A stretch of 64,000 bases of DNA from NCBI RefSeq assembly GCF_002213425.1, contig NZ_NJGV01000004.1, forward strand, positions 186,001-250,000, in the 5' to 3' direction. The stretch's first letter is position 1; each line of letters begins with the position of its first letter. The notes beneath the pieces were generated by a model. That model was not told where the DNA came from. It worked only from the letters and a program-made list of their open reading frames with translations, and searched no databases. Of this stretch, positions 47,001 to 54,194 are shown piece by piece. This DNA comes from Herbaspirillum aquaticum. Lineage in GTDB: Bacteria > Pseudomonadota > Gammaproteobacteria > Burkholderiales > Burkholderiaceae_D. The translations under genes were made by a program, and so were the position numbers.

Positions 47001-49064
47001 GGCTATGCGGCGGGCGACACCCTGGTCAATATCCAGGACCTCACCGGCAGCAACTTTGACGATACCTTCATCGCCAGTGCCGCCGGCAACGCGCTCGAAG
47101 GCGGCCTTGGCTCCAATACGGTCAGCTACGCCCGTTCGACCAGCAGCAATACCACCGGCGTCACGGTGGACCTGAGCGCGGGCACCGGCTCGGGCAACTT
47201 CGCCCAGAACGATACCTACAGCAACATCCAGAACGTGATCGGCAGCGACTTTGCCGATACCCTGACCGGCTTTGCGACCCCAGGCGTCTCCTCGGTACTG
47301 ACCGGTGGCAAGGGCGCCGACAGCATCACGGCGGTGATCGCCAACCGGGCCGACACGTATGCGTCCTACGCAGGTTCCACAGCGGGCGTGAGCATCAACC
47401 TGCAGACCGGCGTGGGCACGGGCGGCGATGCTGCCGGTGACCGGCTCTACAATATCGACAACCTGATCGGCAGCAGCCTCAGCGATACTTTCTTCGCCAG
47501 CGTCAATGCCAACAAGCTCAATGGCGGCGCGGGTGGTTCCGATACGGTGAACTACTCGCTCTCCACCAGTAGCGACGGCACCACTGGCGTGACCGTGAAC
47601 CTGTCCACGGGGGCGGGCAGCGGCAACTACGCGCAGGGTGATACCTACGTCAACATCGAGAACGTGGTCGGCAGCGCCTTCAACGACACCCTGACCGGTT
47701 TCGCCACGTCCGGTACCCAATCGGTGCTGGAAGGCGGCGGTGGTGCTGACACCATCACGGCGGCTCTCACCAATCGTGGCGCCACCTATGCGTCCTATGC
47801 CGGTTCGGGCTCGGCGGTGACCATCGATCTCCAGAATGGCACCGGCACCGGCGGCGATGCACAGGGAGATACCCTGGTCAACATCGACAACGTCATCGGC
47901 AGCGCCTTCAATGACCTCTTCAAGGCCAGTACCCAGTTCAACAAGTTCGATGGCGGCAGTGGCGGGGTCGATACGGTGAGTTACGAGTACGATACCGGTG
48001 GCGTGACGGTGGACCTCACCAACACCATTGCCGCCATCGGCGCCTATGCGGCCGGTGATACCTTCACCAACATCGCCAACCTCATCGGCGGCTCCGGCAA
48101 CGACACCTTCTATGCCAGCAGCGTGGCCAACAGCTTCAACGGCGGGACGGGCAACAACACGGTCAACTACGCGCGCTCGGGCAGCACGCCGGTCGTGGTG
48201 GACCTGTTCCACGGCACCGGCAGCGGCGGCTACGCGGCGGGGGATACCTACGTCAACATCCAGAACGTCACGGGCAGTGCCGGCAGCGATACCTTCTACG
48301 CCAGCAGTGCGGCCAATACCTTCAACGGCGGGGCCGGGGGCAGCGATACCGTGAGCTACCTGTATTCGATCAGCGGGGATATCAACGCCAGCCTCGCATC
48401 GGGCAGCGGCAGTTCGGGTGATGCCAGCGGCGACATCTATATCGGCATTGCCAATCTGGAAGGCAGCGCCAGCGTCAACAGCACCCTGACCGGCAACGGC
48501 GGGGCCAACATCCTTTCCGCACGCGGCACGGCCACCACCAACGTGCTCAGCGGCGGTGGGGCGAGTTCAGGGACCGATGTGTTCAACGTGGTCGATGGCG
48601 GCACCAATACCGTCACGGTCGGCAGCGGCAACAACCTCATCAACGTCAGTGCTGGTTCGCACAGTGCTGGGGGCGCGCAGAGCGACATGGTCAACCAGAC
48701 CACCGGCACCTCCAATATCAACAGCATCAGCGGTGGCGCAGGTGTGACGACGCTGCACTTTGCCGACCTGGGGTCCACACTGAACCTGAGCAATTTCTCC
48801 AGCAAGGTCACCGGCATCACCACGCTGGATGTGAGTGCGGGTAGCGGCACCAACGTGATCATCACGGCCGATGATGTACGTCAGATGGGCATGGCGGGTA
48901 CTGGCATCTCCAAGATCCTCACGGTCAAGATGAGTACCTCCGAGAGCTTGCAGATCATGGCCAACGGCTCGGACCACTACGTCTACTTCCCCGGTTCGAC
49001 CGACTATGCCTTCTACAACGCCAGCAACCAGGAAATCGCCCGCATCCACCTGGTGACGGCCTGA
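41088..49064 (+). CDS. Giant RTX-like repeat adhesin secreted by the type I system
   Basis: This 2658-aa protein has no signal peptide and no cysteine that I can see. Residues 1-110 form a beta-rich prefix (DVDMVLHMADGTKVVLAGG) and 110-240 a Ser/Pro linker. Residues 240-440 are another beta domain, followed by a short hemolysin-type Ca-binding block near residue 450 (YGGSGNDVLIGG). From about 480 to 2480 there are about 31 units of 60-80 residues, each with SYA, VTVDL, GGYAAGDTL and NIQDLTGS elements. The C-terminal 180 residues, ending in ARIHLVTA, form the predicted secretion region. It resembles biofilm-type adhesins. No LapG-type cleavage site was clear. Confidence 0.93.
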   Translation: MATASSSQANSADKVAGPVRVVMPDQAGSFQVSANRAAVQHVQVVDVDMVLHMADGTKVVLAGGAMEAMDDKSKVKFNDISADTGKLLDTVGKISLKPNDQSRVLNSDPVVAPPNVAPAQQVTVDRNSASIGNEGATQFAQIISDNSASLTTSSGTSKSSTSAGAVVGGDTTHTTVGATAAAAQNLVSNTPPVFSPQINPNSNDAPVKPTEPQLPPERPGTKPSTIVVDPSQPSMAIKLVNLATTTQTGDTLYGSGGIPVSATDAGLPLQFSTQVINAPDSVRTIYAAGNNAGTFIKVFDVTITGNGTVLSVTVSGVPAGMTIVNGTDLGGGRFQMTVAAGQTDFPIQFQYSTVEANSASPVHQAFDLSFSTVVATSNGQLTLNDTRHVAVKDATAYGDLSYLDPATGDPVLVLPAQGLPHEIHAGNGGVTVYGSNANDLLYGGSGNDVLIGGTGNTFFQGGAGADQIVGGVNSTGTNVNTASYAGSSAGVTVNLVTGAGTGGDAQGDQLSNIQNLRGSAFDDTFVANAAVNRLDGGSGGSDTVSYTSSNSAVTVNLVTGTGTGGYAQGDTYTHIQNVIGSDYNDVFVASGEANRFDGGLGSNTVSYASSNAGVNVNLQSGVGSGGAAAGDSYVRIQNIIGTAYNDTFVGSADVNSFDGGSGGSDTVSYAGSTAGVSINFVSGRGTGGYAEGDSYNHIQNAIGSAFDDVFIAGVDSVHFDGGSGGSDTVNYGASTGAVTVNMITMSGSGGYAQNNTYTNIQNIVGSSYSDTFIASAAANNFNGGLGGSDTVSYASSNAAVTVDLTHTDGTGTFGGYAQGDVLAHIQNLIGSAYNDTFIASADVNNFNGGGGSNTVSYIFSTGGVTIDLTNAIGTGTGGYYAAGDSFSNIQNLIGSAYDDTFVASADANTFDGAGSNHNRVSYAASTTAVTVDLNYADGTGTSGGYAQGDKLSNIQDLTGGVGNDTFVASAAANNFDGGAGSNRVSYAASNAGVIVDLVLGSGSGGYADNDTYVNIQNVTGSTANDTFIASLAANDFVGGGGTNTVSYAKASDGNGVIVDLFHGTGSNGFAGGDTYSGIQNVIGSAYDDTFIADSNTNVFAGGLGSNTVSYAFSTAAVTVNLVTGSGSGGFAAGDTYTGIQNVVGSSLDDLIIASSEANSIDGGTSTASSHNRVSYASSDAGVTVDLNFTNGNGTSGGYATGDKLANIQDLTGSGFDDTFVASLAANNFDGGGSSHNRVSYASSNAAVTVDLNFTNGTGTSGGYAAGDTLTNIQDLTGSSFDDTFVASNAANRFDGGTSTASSHNRVSYARSDAGVVVDLNSTDGTGTSGGYAAGDTLVNIQDLTGSDFNDTFVASAAANNFEGGGGTNTVSYARANDGVGVTVDLFQHVGSNGFAAGDTYSNIQNVIGSSYADLFIADNNVNSFTGGGGSDTVSYVNSTAAVTVDLAGGTGTGGFAQGDSYSGVPNVIGSSFNDTILASSVANVIDGSGGTHNRVSYASSDTGVTVNLNFTDGTGTSGGYAAGDKLSNIQDLTGSAFDDTFVASSVANNFDGGTGTQHNRVSYASSDAAVTVDLNFTNGNGTSGGYATGDTLTNIQDLTGSIYDDVFVASALGNRFDGGTGSLHNRVSYANSTAGVVVDLNSTDGTGTSGGYAAGDTLVNIQDLTGSDFNDTFVASAAANNFEGGAGTNTVSYARANDGVGVTVDLFQHVGSNGFAAGDTYSNIQNVIGSSYADLFIADNNVNSFTGGGGSDTVSYVNSTAAVTVDLAGGTGTGGFAQGDSYSGIPNVIGSSFNDTILASSVANVIDGSGGTHNRVSYASSNAAVTVDLNFTDGTGTSGGYAAGDKLSNIQDLTGSAFDDTFVASSVANNFDGGTGTQHNRVSYASSNAAVTVDLNFADGSGTSGGYATGDTLTNIQDLTGSIYDDVFVASALGNRFDGGTGSLHNRVSYASSNAAVTVDLNFTDGTGTSGGYAAGDTLVNIQDLTGSNFDDTFIASAAGNALEGGLGSNTVSYARSTSSNTTGVTVDLSAGTGSGNFAQNDTYSNIQNVIGSDFADTLTGFATPGVSSVLTGGKGADSITAVIANRADTYASYAGSTAGVSINLQTGVGTGGDAAGDRLYNIDNLIGSSLSDTFFASVNANKLNGGAGGSDTVNYSLSTSSDGTTGVTVNLSTGAGSGNYAQGDTYVNIENVVGSAFNDTLTGFATSGTQSVLEGGGGADTITAALTNRGATYASYAGSGSAVTIDLQNGTGTGGDAQGDTLVNIDNVIGSAFNDLFKASTQFNKFDGGSGGVDTVSYEYDTGGVTVDLTNTIAAIGAYAAGDTFTNIANLIGGSGNDTFYASSVANSFNGGTGNNTVNYARSGSTPVVVDLFHGTGSGGYAAGDTYVNIQNVTGSAGSDTFYASSAANTFNGGAGGSDTVSYLYSISGDINASLASGSGSSGDASGDIYIGIANLEGSASVNSTLTGNGGANILSARGTATTNVLSGGGASSGTDVFNVVDGGTNTVTVGSGNNLINVSAGSHSAGGAQSDMVNQTTGTSNINSISGGAGVTTLHFADLGSTLNLSNFSSKVTGITTLDVSAGSGTNVIITADDVRQMGMAGTGISKILTVKMSTSESLQIMANGSDHYVYFPGSTDYAFYNASNQEIARIHLVTA
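45001..46926 (+). repeat. 963-bp in-frame tandem duplication within the adhesin gene
   Basis: Five consecutive repeat units (about 45001-45963) are followed by a nearly identical second copy (about 45964-46926). Equivalent points such as the segments at 45240 and 46197 differ only by scattered single bases over hundreds of positions. The length of 321 codons keeps the frame. It marks a recent expansion or recombination event. Confidence 0.85.
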
Positions 49065-49104
49065 TGCGCTGATGCGCTGACGGCCTGAGGGGCAAGCACA
49101 GGAA

Positions 49105-49130
49105 GGGCGATGGTTACCGATCCATCGCCC
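49105..49130. other. Inverted repeat between the adhesin and the MocR regulator
   Basis: GGGCGATGG (49105-49113) and CCATCGCCC (49122-49130) form a perfect 9-bp stem around an 8-nt loop that includes the regulator's stop codon. Neither strand has a T-run, so it is at best a weak bidirectional terminator. Confidence 0.45.
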
Positions 49131-50610
49131 GTTCCAGGAAGCGCCAGATGCCGGGGTCCGACATCCCGGCCACGTTGATGCGCATGCGGGTGGAGGGCAG
49201 CTGGGCGGGGGAGAACAGGCTGCCCGGCGCCAGCAGGAATCCTTCTTCCATTGCCTCTTCGGTCAGCACATTGGTATCGCGGCCGGTCTCCACCCACAGG
49301 AACATGCCACAGGGGGGCGGGTCGCCCACCTCCATGCCCATGCGCTCAAGCTGGCGCATCACCTTGTCGCGCGCACCGTTCAAGCGTGCGCGCAGGCGTT
49401 CGGCATGCTTGCGGTAGTGCCCTTCGGAGAGCACCCGGTAGGCTATCCGCTCGCCGATCTCGCCCGTCGTGAGGGTTGAGAGCAGCTTGCGGTCAGCCAG
49501 GCTGCGCGCCAGTTCGGCCGAGGTGGCGATGAAGCCCACACGCAGGTTGGCCGAGAGCGTCTTGGAAAATCCCCCCAGGTAGATCACCCGCTGCAGCTGG
49601 TCCAGCGCCGCGATGCGTGTGGCCGCCTGTACCGCCGAGCCCGGATGCATGTCGCAATAGATGTCGTCCTCGACGATGATGAAGTCATTTTCCTCGGCGA
49701 TGCGCAGCACCTGGAACGCCTTGGCGGCCGACAGGGAAGTGGAGGTCGGGTTGTGCAGCACCGAGTTGATCACGTACAGCTTGGGCTTGTGGATCTCCGC
49801 CAGTTCGCGCAACTGGGCGATGTCCGGGCCGTCAGCCAGGCGCGGGATGCCCACGATCTTCGCACCCAGCGCCGCAAAGGAACCGAACATCAGGAACCAC
49901 GCAGGATCATCCACGAACACCACATCCCCCGGCCGCAGGAAATGCCGCGCCACCGTATCGATGGCTTGCGTCACGCCCGTGGTCAGCACGAACTGCTCGG
50001 GTGCTGCGGCGATCTCCAGTTCGGCCAGCTTGAGCTGCAACTGCTGGCGCAGCGGCAGGAATCCCAGCGGCGTGCCATAGCCCAGCAGCAGGGAAGGATT
50101 GTCGCGGCTGATGGCGCGCAGGGCATTGGCGATCAGTTCGCCGTCGAGCCAGTCCGGCGGCAGCAGGCCGCCTCCGGGCATCTTGTGCGGCGGCATCTGG
50201 CGGAACATGTTGCGTACCAGCCAGACCACATCCAGTCCGCGCTCGGCCTCGGCGACCGCTTCGGCCTGTGCGGCCATGTTGCCGTAGCCGTTGGCAATGG
50301 CCACCCGCTCCTTGACGTAGAAACCCGAGCCCCGCCGCGACTCCAGGTAACCCTGCGCCACCAGCCGGTCAAAGGCTTCCACCACCGTGAAGCGCGAGAT
50401 CTCATGGGCATCGGCAAACTGCCGGATCGAGGGCATGCGCGCGCCGCCCCGCAGCAGCTTGTCGTCGATGCGCGCGCGCACGCCGCGCACGATCTGCTCC
50501 ACCAGGGATTCGCCGCCCTCGCGAATGAGCAGGGGCCAGCCGGGCAGGCCGCTGTCAGGGACAACTGTCTTGGCGGGGATGCTGCGCAGATGCTTGACTG
50601 TATTGGTCAT
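49114..50610 (-). CDS. MocR-family regulator (GntR domain fused to aminotransferase-like domain)
   Basis: This 498-aa protein has an N-terminal GntR winged helix (about residues 30-100; RMPSIRQFADAHEISRFTVV). A fold-type-I aminotransferase-like domain follows with the PLP-lysine motif GGFSKTLSANLRVG near residue 355. MocR proteins sense amino acids or PLP adducts. It diverges from the dehydratase gene, its likely target, and GGTAyTGT direct repeats lie in the shared intergenic region. Some members keep aminotransferase chemistry, but the regulatory role fits the context. Confidence 0.92.
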   Translation of the reverse strand: MTNTVKHLRSIPAKTVVPDSGLPGWPLLIREGGESLVEQIVRGVRARIDDKLLRGGARMPSIRQFADAHEISRFTVVEAFDRLVAQGYLESRRGSGFYVKERVAIANGYGNMAAQAEAVAEAERGLDVVWLVRNMFRQMPPHKMPGGGLLPPDWLDGELIANALRAISRDNPSLLLGYGTPLGFLPLRQQLQLKLAELEIAAAPEQFVLTTGVTQAIDTVARHFLRPGDVVFVDDPAWFLMFGSFAALGAKIVGIPRLADGPDIAQLRELAEIHKPKLYVINSVLHNPTSTSLSAAKAFQVLRIAEENDFIIVEDDIYCDMHPGSAVQAATRIAALDQLQRVIYLGGFSKTLSANLRVGFIATSAELARSLADRKLLSTLTTGEIGERIAYRVLSEGHYRKHAERLRARLNGARDKVMRQLERMGMEVGDPPPCGMFLWVETGRDTNVLTEEAMEEGFLLAPGSLFSPAQLPSTRMRINVAGMSDPGIWRFLERAMDR

Positions 50611-50651
50611 TTTACCGTGACAATGTTTGAAACTATTTGGAAAAGTGTATA

Positions 50652-50670
50652 GGTACTGTACTGGTATTGT
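50652..50670. promoter_or_regulatory. Direct repeats, candidate MocR operator
   Basis: GGTACTGT (50652-50659) and GGTATTGT (50663-50670) repeat with an 11-bp period, one helical turn. Read on the other strand the pair contains ATACCA, the known GabR core element. They lie between the divergent regulator and dehydratase genes. Confidence 0.45.
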
Positions 50671-50776
50671 CGGCTAGGATATCAGCCAATGCAAGAGTAA
50701 GTGGCCTGGTGGAAATGCGCTGGACTGCGCTGCGATCACTGCTCTTGTTTCGCATCTTTTCGAGGAGACCATCGTC

Positions 50777-51862
50777 ATGACCAGCCTGTCCATCCAAGCC
50801 AGCCAAGTTACCCGCACGGCCAGCGACCTGCTGCCCGGCCTGGGCGAGATCGAGCAGGCGGCCGGCATCGTCTATGCCGGCATGGCCCCGACCCCGCAAC
50901 TGTGCTGGCCGCTGCTGAACCAGGCGCTGGGTGCCGAGGTGTGGGTCAAGCATGAGAATCATGCGCCGACCGGTGCCTTCAAGGTGCGCGGCGGCATGGT
51001 CTATCTGCATCACCTGGCCCGGCAGCAGCCGCAACTGTCCGGCGTCATTTCCGCCACACGCGGCAATCACGGCCAGTCGGTCGGCCTGTCGGCGCGCCGC
51101 TTCGGCATCCCCGCCACGATTGTGGTGCCCGAAGGCAACAGCCGCGAGAAGAACGCCGCCATGCGCGCGCTCGGCGTGGACCTGGTCGAACATGGCCGCG
51201 AATTCCAGGACAGTCGCGAACACGCCCAGCGCCTGGCCCGCGAGCAGCAGTTGCACATGATCCCTTCCTTCCATCGCGACCTGGTGGCGGGCGTGTCGAC
51301 CTACTGGATGGAACTGTTGGCCGCCCAGCCCGCGCTGGATGTGGTGCTGGTGCCCATCGGCCAGGGCTCGGGAATGTGCGGCGCGGTCGCGGCCCGCAAT
51401 GCACTGGGGTTGAAGACACGCATCATCGGCGTGGTCTCGGCGCATGCGCTGGCCTACAAGCTCTCTTTTGAAGCCGGCCGCAAGATCGAAGCGCCGGTCT
51501 CGACCCGCATCGCCGATGGCGTGGCCTGTCGCGTACCGGATGAGGCGTCGCTGCAGGTGATGTTGTCGCAGGTCGATGAGGTTGTGGCCGTCACCGACGA
51601 CGAAGTGATGGACGCCATGAAGCTGGCCTTCATCGCCACCCACAACGTGGCCGAGGGCGCGGGCGCCTGTGCGCTGGCGGCGGCCCTGCAACTGCGCACG
51701 CGGCTGCGCGGCAAGAAGATCGGTGTCACGCTCTCCGGCGGCAATGTCGACCATGACGTGTTTGCCGGTGTCCTGGCGCGCTCCAGCGAGGCCGCCGATG
51801 CACTGCTGGCGCCGGCACAAGTGGTGTCGCTGGCGCAGGCTGCGCAAAGGAGAAACGCATGA
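50777..51862 (+). CDS. Threonine/serine dehydratase-like PLP enzyme
   Basis: This 361-aa fold-type-II PLP enzyme deaminates Thr, Ser or a similar amino acid to a 2-oxo acid. The Schiff-base lysine is in HAPTGAFKVRGG (about residue 68). SATRGNHGQSVGLSARRFG is the substrate loop, and SGGNVDHD near the C-terminus binds the pyridine nitrogen. There is no ACT-type regulatory domain, so it is not the biosynthetic IlvA. The gene overlaps LysE by 4 bases and opens the plus-strand amino-acid cluster. Confidence 0.9.
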   Translation: MTSLSIQASQVTRTASDLLPGLGEIEQAAGIVYAGMAPTPQLCWPLLNQALGAEVWVKHENHAPTGAFKVRGGMVYLHHLARQQPQLSGVISATRGNHGQSVGLSARRFGIPATIVVPEGNSREKNAAMRALGVDLVEHGREFQDSREHAQRLAREQQLHMIPSFHRDLVAGVSTYWMELLAAQPALDVVLVPIGQGSGMCGAVAARNALGLKTRIIGVVSAHALAYKLSFEAGRKIEAPVSTRIADGVACRVPDEASLQVMLSQVDEVVAVTDDEVMDAMKLAFIATHNVAEGAGACALAAALQLRTRLRGKKIGVTLSGGNVDHDVFAGVLARSSEAADALLAPAQVVSLAQAAQRRNA

Positions 51863-52458
51863 TCGAAGCCTTGCTGCCGCTGATGTCGTTTGCTTTCGTC
51901 TCCTCCATCACACCGGGACCGAACAACATCATGCTGACCTCCTCGGGCATCTGGTTCGGCTTCCGTCGTTCCCTGCCGCACATGCTGGGCATCACGTTCG
52001 GCTTCGGCGTGCTGCTGGCCGTATGCGCATTCGGTATAGGCGAACTGGTGGTGGCGCTGCCGCAGGTGGTGCTGCTGTTGAAGGCGCTGGGCTGCGCTTA
52101 CCTGCTCTACCTGGCTTGGCAGTTGCGCCGCATGGCCGTCTCCGGGGCGGGTGAGCGGGCGGTGCGGCCGATGTCGTTCCGGGCGGCCGCCATGTTCCAG
52201 TTCGCCAATCCCAAGGCGTGGGTGATGGCCATCACCGGTGCTTCGGCCTTCATGCCGTTGTTGCATAAGCAGTCCGGATGGCTGGCCATCCTGATCTACT
52301 GTGCGGTGTTCTGTGCCATCAACCTGCCTTGCGTATCGGTGTGGGCCGGTGCCGGTGCGCTCTTGCGGCGCTATCTCGAACAGCCCCGGTGGCGCGCGAT
52401 CTTTGCGGCGGTCATGATCCTGCTGACACTTTATTCGGCGCTGGCGATCTGGCTGTAG
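51859..52458 (+). CDS. LysE/RhtB-family amino-acid exporter
   Basis: This 199-aa inner-membrane protein has about six hydrophobic helices. The family N-terminal motif is SSITPGPNNIMLTSSGIWFG, and the middle carries FQFANPKAWVMAITGASAF. Members export amino acids such as Lys, Thr or homoserine. The upstream AAAGGAG is a strong ribosome binding site, and the start overlaps the dehydratase stop. Pairing an exporter with a dehydratase suggests relief from excess of one amino acid. Confidence 0.93.
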   Translation: MIEALLPLMSFAFVSSITPGPNNIMLTSSGIWFGFRRSLPHMLGITFGFGVLLAVCAFGIGELVVALPQVVLLLKALGCAYLLYLAWQLRRMAVSGAGERAVRPMSFRAAAMFQFANPKAWVMAITGASAFMPLLHKQSGWLAILIYCAVFCAINLPCVSVWAGAGALLRRYLEQPRWRAIFAAVMILLTLYSALAIWL

Positions 52459-52525
52459 CAGAGGCAGGGCAGGGAAATTATTTACATCAATATCAATAAC
52501 GCGTTTTGAACCCAGGGGGACCCTC

Positions 52526-53449
52526 ATGCAAGCCAGCAGCAAGACCAGTCATCCCGCAGCAGCGCCCGGTACCGCTACGGCCCGCCACGAAAGCCGCGGC
52601 ATGTGGCTGGGCCTGATCGGCGTGGCCATCTTCAGCCTCACGCTGCCCTTTACGCGCATTGCAGTGGCCGAGCTCAACCCGGCCTTCGTCGCCTTCGGCC
52701 GTGCGGTTGTGGCAGGCGTCTGCGCCCTCGTGCTGCTGGCCTGGATCAAGGCCCCGCGTCCGACCCGGCAGCAATTGCGCGGCCTCATCATCACCGCCCT
52801 GGGCGTGGTGGTGGGTTTCCCGCTGTTTTCTTCGATTGCCATGCGTTACGTCCCGGCCGCCCATGGTGCCGTGGTGGTCGGCCTCCTGCCTCTGGCCACG
52901 GCCCTGTTTGGCGCGCTGCGCTTCGGTGAGCGGCCTTCGAAGGGTTTCTGGCTGGCCGCGCTGGCGGGCTCCGGCATCGTGATCGCCTTTGCCCTGCGCG
53001 AAGGGGGCGGCAGTTTCCATCTGGCTGATTTCGCCCTGTTTGCCGCCGTGGTCACCGCCGCCATGGGCTATGCCGAAGGCGGGCGCCTGGCGCAGACCAT
53101 GGGCGGCCAGAACGTGATTGCCTGGGCGCTGGTGGTGGCCTTGCCGGTGATGCTGCCGGTGTCGGTGTGGCTGGGCTGGCAGTACGGCGTGAGCGCTTCG
53201 TCGCCGGCCTGGCTGGCCTTTGCCTACGTATCGCTGTTCTCGATGTTCATCGGCTTTTTCTTCTGGTACAAGGGCCTGGCCCTGGGCGGCATCGCCCGTG
53301 TGGGTCAGGTGCAATTGTTGCAACCTTTCATGAGCCTGCTGGGCGCGGCGGTGATCGCCCACGAAGCGCTGGATGCGAGCAACATGCTCTTTGCCCTGGC
53401 CGTGATCGTGGTGGTGGCCATCGGCCGCCGCATGGCGGTGCGCCGCTGA
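52526..53449 (+). CDS. EamA/DMT-family transporter
   Basis: This 307-aa protein has ten predicted helices in two EamA repeats (first around residues 25-155, second from about 170). LPFTRIAVAELNPAFVAFGR at the start of the first repeat is typical of RhaT/YdcZ-like metabolite exporters. The helices end in VAIGRRMAVRR. It lies 67 bp after LysE and may share the transcript. It probably exports an amino acid or related metabolite. Confidence 0.9.
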   Translation: MQASSKTSHPAAAPGTATARHESRGMWLGLIGVAIFSLTLPFTRIAVAELNPAFVAFGRAVVAGVCALVLLAWIKAPRPTRQQLRGLIITALGVVVGFPLFSSIAMRYVPAAHGAVVVGLLPLATALFGALRFGERPSKGFWLAALAGSGIVIAFALREGGGSFHLADFALFAAVVTAAMGYAEGGRLAQTMGGQNVIAWALVVALPVMLPVSVWLGWQYGVSASSPAWLAFAYVSLFSMFIGFFFWYKGLALGGIARVGQVQLLQPFMSLLGAAVIAHEALDASNMLFALAVIVVVAIGRRMAVRR

Positions 53450-53650
53450 AGGCCGCGCAGCCAGGGGGGCAGGAAGCCGCTGACGCAGCTCTGACCGGGT
53501 TTGCGAGCCGAAATAGTTCAGCTGGTACGGGCTAAAGCGGCAGTTTTTTGAGATAATCGAACACTTGTTTTTTCACATTTTGTCAACGCGCAACGCGCGA
53601 GCCAACTGCCTTTTGGCCGCAAGCGGGCGCTGTCCAACAGGGAGTACCGC

Positions 53651-54109
53651 ATGTCCGTCTATGAAAAGCTGAAAGCATTGAACATCGAACTGCCCGCCGT
53701 GGCCACCCCGGCAGCAGCCTATGTGATGTATGCACAAACCGGCAATACCGTCTTCCTCTCCGGCCACCTGGCCAAGAAGGATGGCAAGGTATGGGTCGGC
53801 CAGCTGGGACGCGACATCGGCACCGACGACGCCAAACTGGCCGCACGCGCCGTGGCGGTGGACCTGATCGCCACCCTGCAGGCGGCCTGTGGCGGTGACC
53901 TGACCCGCGTCAAGCGCATCGTCAAGCTGATGAGCCTGGTCAATTCCACCGGCGAATTCACCGAGCACCACCTGGTGACCAATGGCGCCTCCGAGCTGAT
54001 CGGCGAAGTCTTCGGCGACGCCGGCAAGCACGCCCGTTCGGCCTTCGGCGTGGCGCAGCTGCCCATGGGCGCTTGCGTCGAAATCGAGATGATCGCCGAG
54101 ATCGCCTGA
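53651..54109 (+). CDS. ridA: RidA-family enamine/imine deaminase
   Basis: RidA proteins hydrolyse reactive enamines (such as 2-aminoacrylate) released by PLP enzymes. The 152-aa protein shows NTVFLSGHLAKKDGKVWVGQ and late ARSAFGVAQLPMGACVEIEM, with the conserved Arg-x-Ala-x-Gly-Val-x-x-Leu-Pro and the C-terminal Glu. It belongs to the longer YjgF-like subgroup. A 200-bp upstream gap with an AT-rich region probably holds its promoter. Its place between a dehydratase and an aminotransferase fits a detoxifying role. Confidence 0.93.
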   Translation: MSVYEKLKALNIELPAVATPAAAYVMYAQTGNTVFLSGHLAKKDGKVWVGQLGRDIGTDDAKLAARAVAVDLIATLQAACGGDLTRVKRIVKLMSLVNSTGEFTEHHLVTNGASELIGEVFGDAGKHARSAFGVAQLPMGACVEIEMIAEIA

Positions 54110-54194
54110 TCGCCTTGCATGACAGGGCCGGGGCGGCCACAGTAGCCGCCCGGCCGCACGACCTTACACACAGAACACAGACTGAACGACCCGT

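Noticed and set aside
43197-48212. A 1671-codon open frame on the minus strand across the adhesin gene
   Set aside because: It mirrors the repeat units of the adhesin on the other strand. The third-position GC bias and the repeats keep the antisense frame open; it shows no start signal and no recognisable domain.
41088-49064. The adhesin repeats as a CRISPR or satellite-like DNA array
   Set aside because: The repeats are in frame, variable in length and encode a continuous protein with conserved motifs. They are coding repeats.
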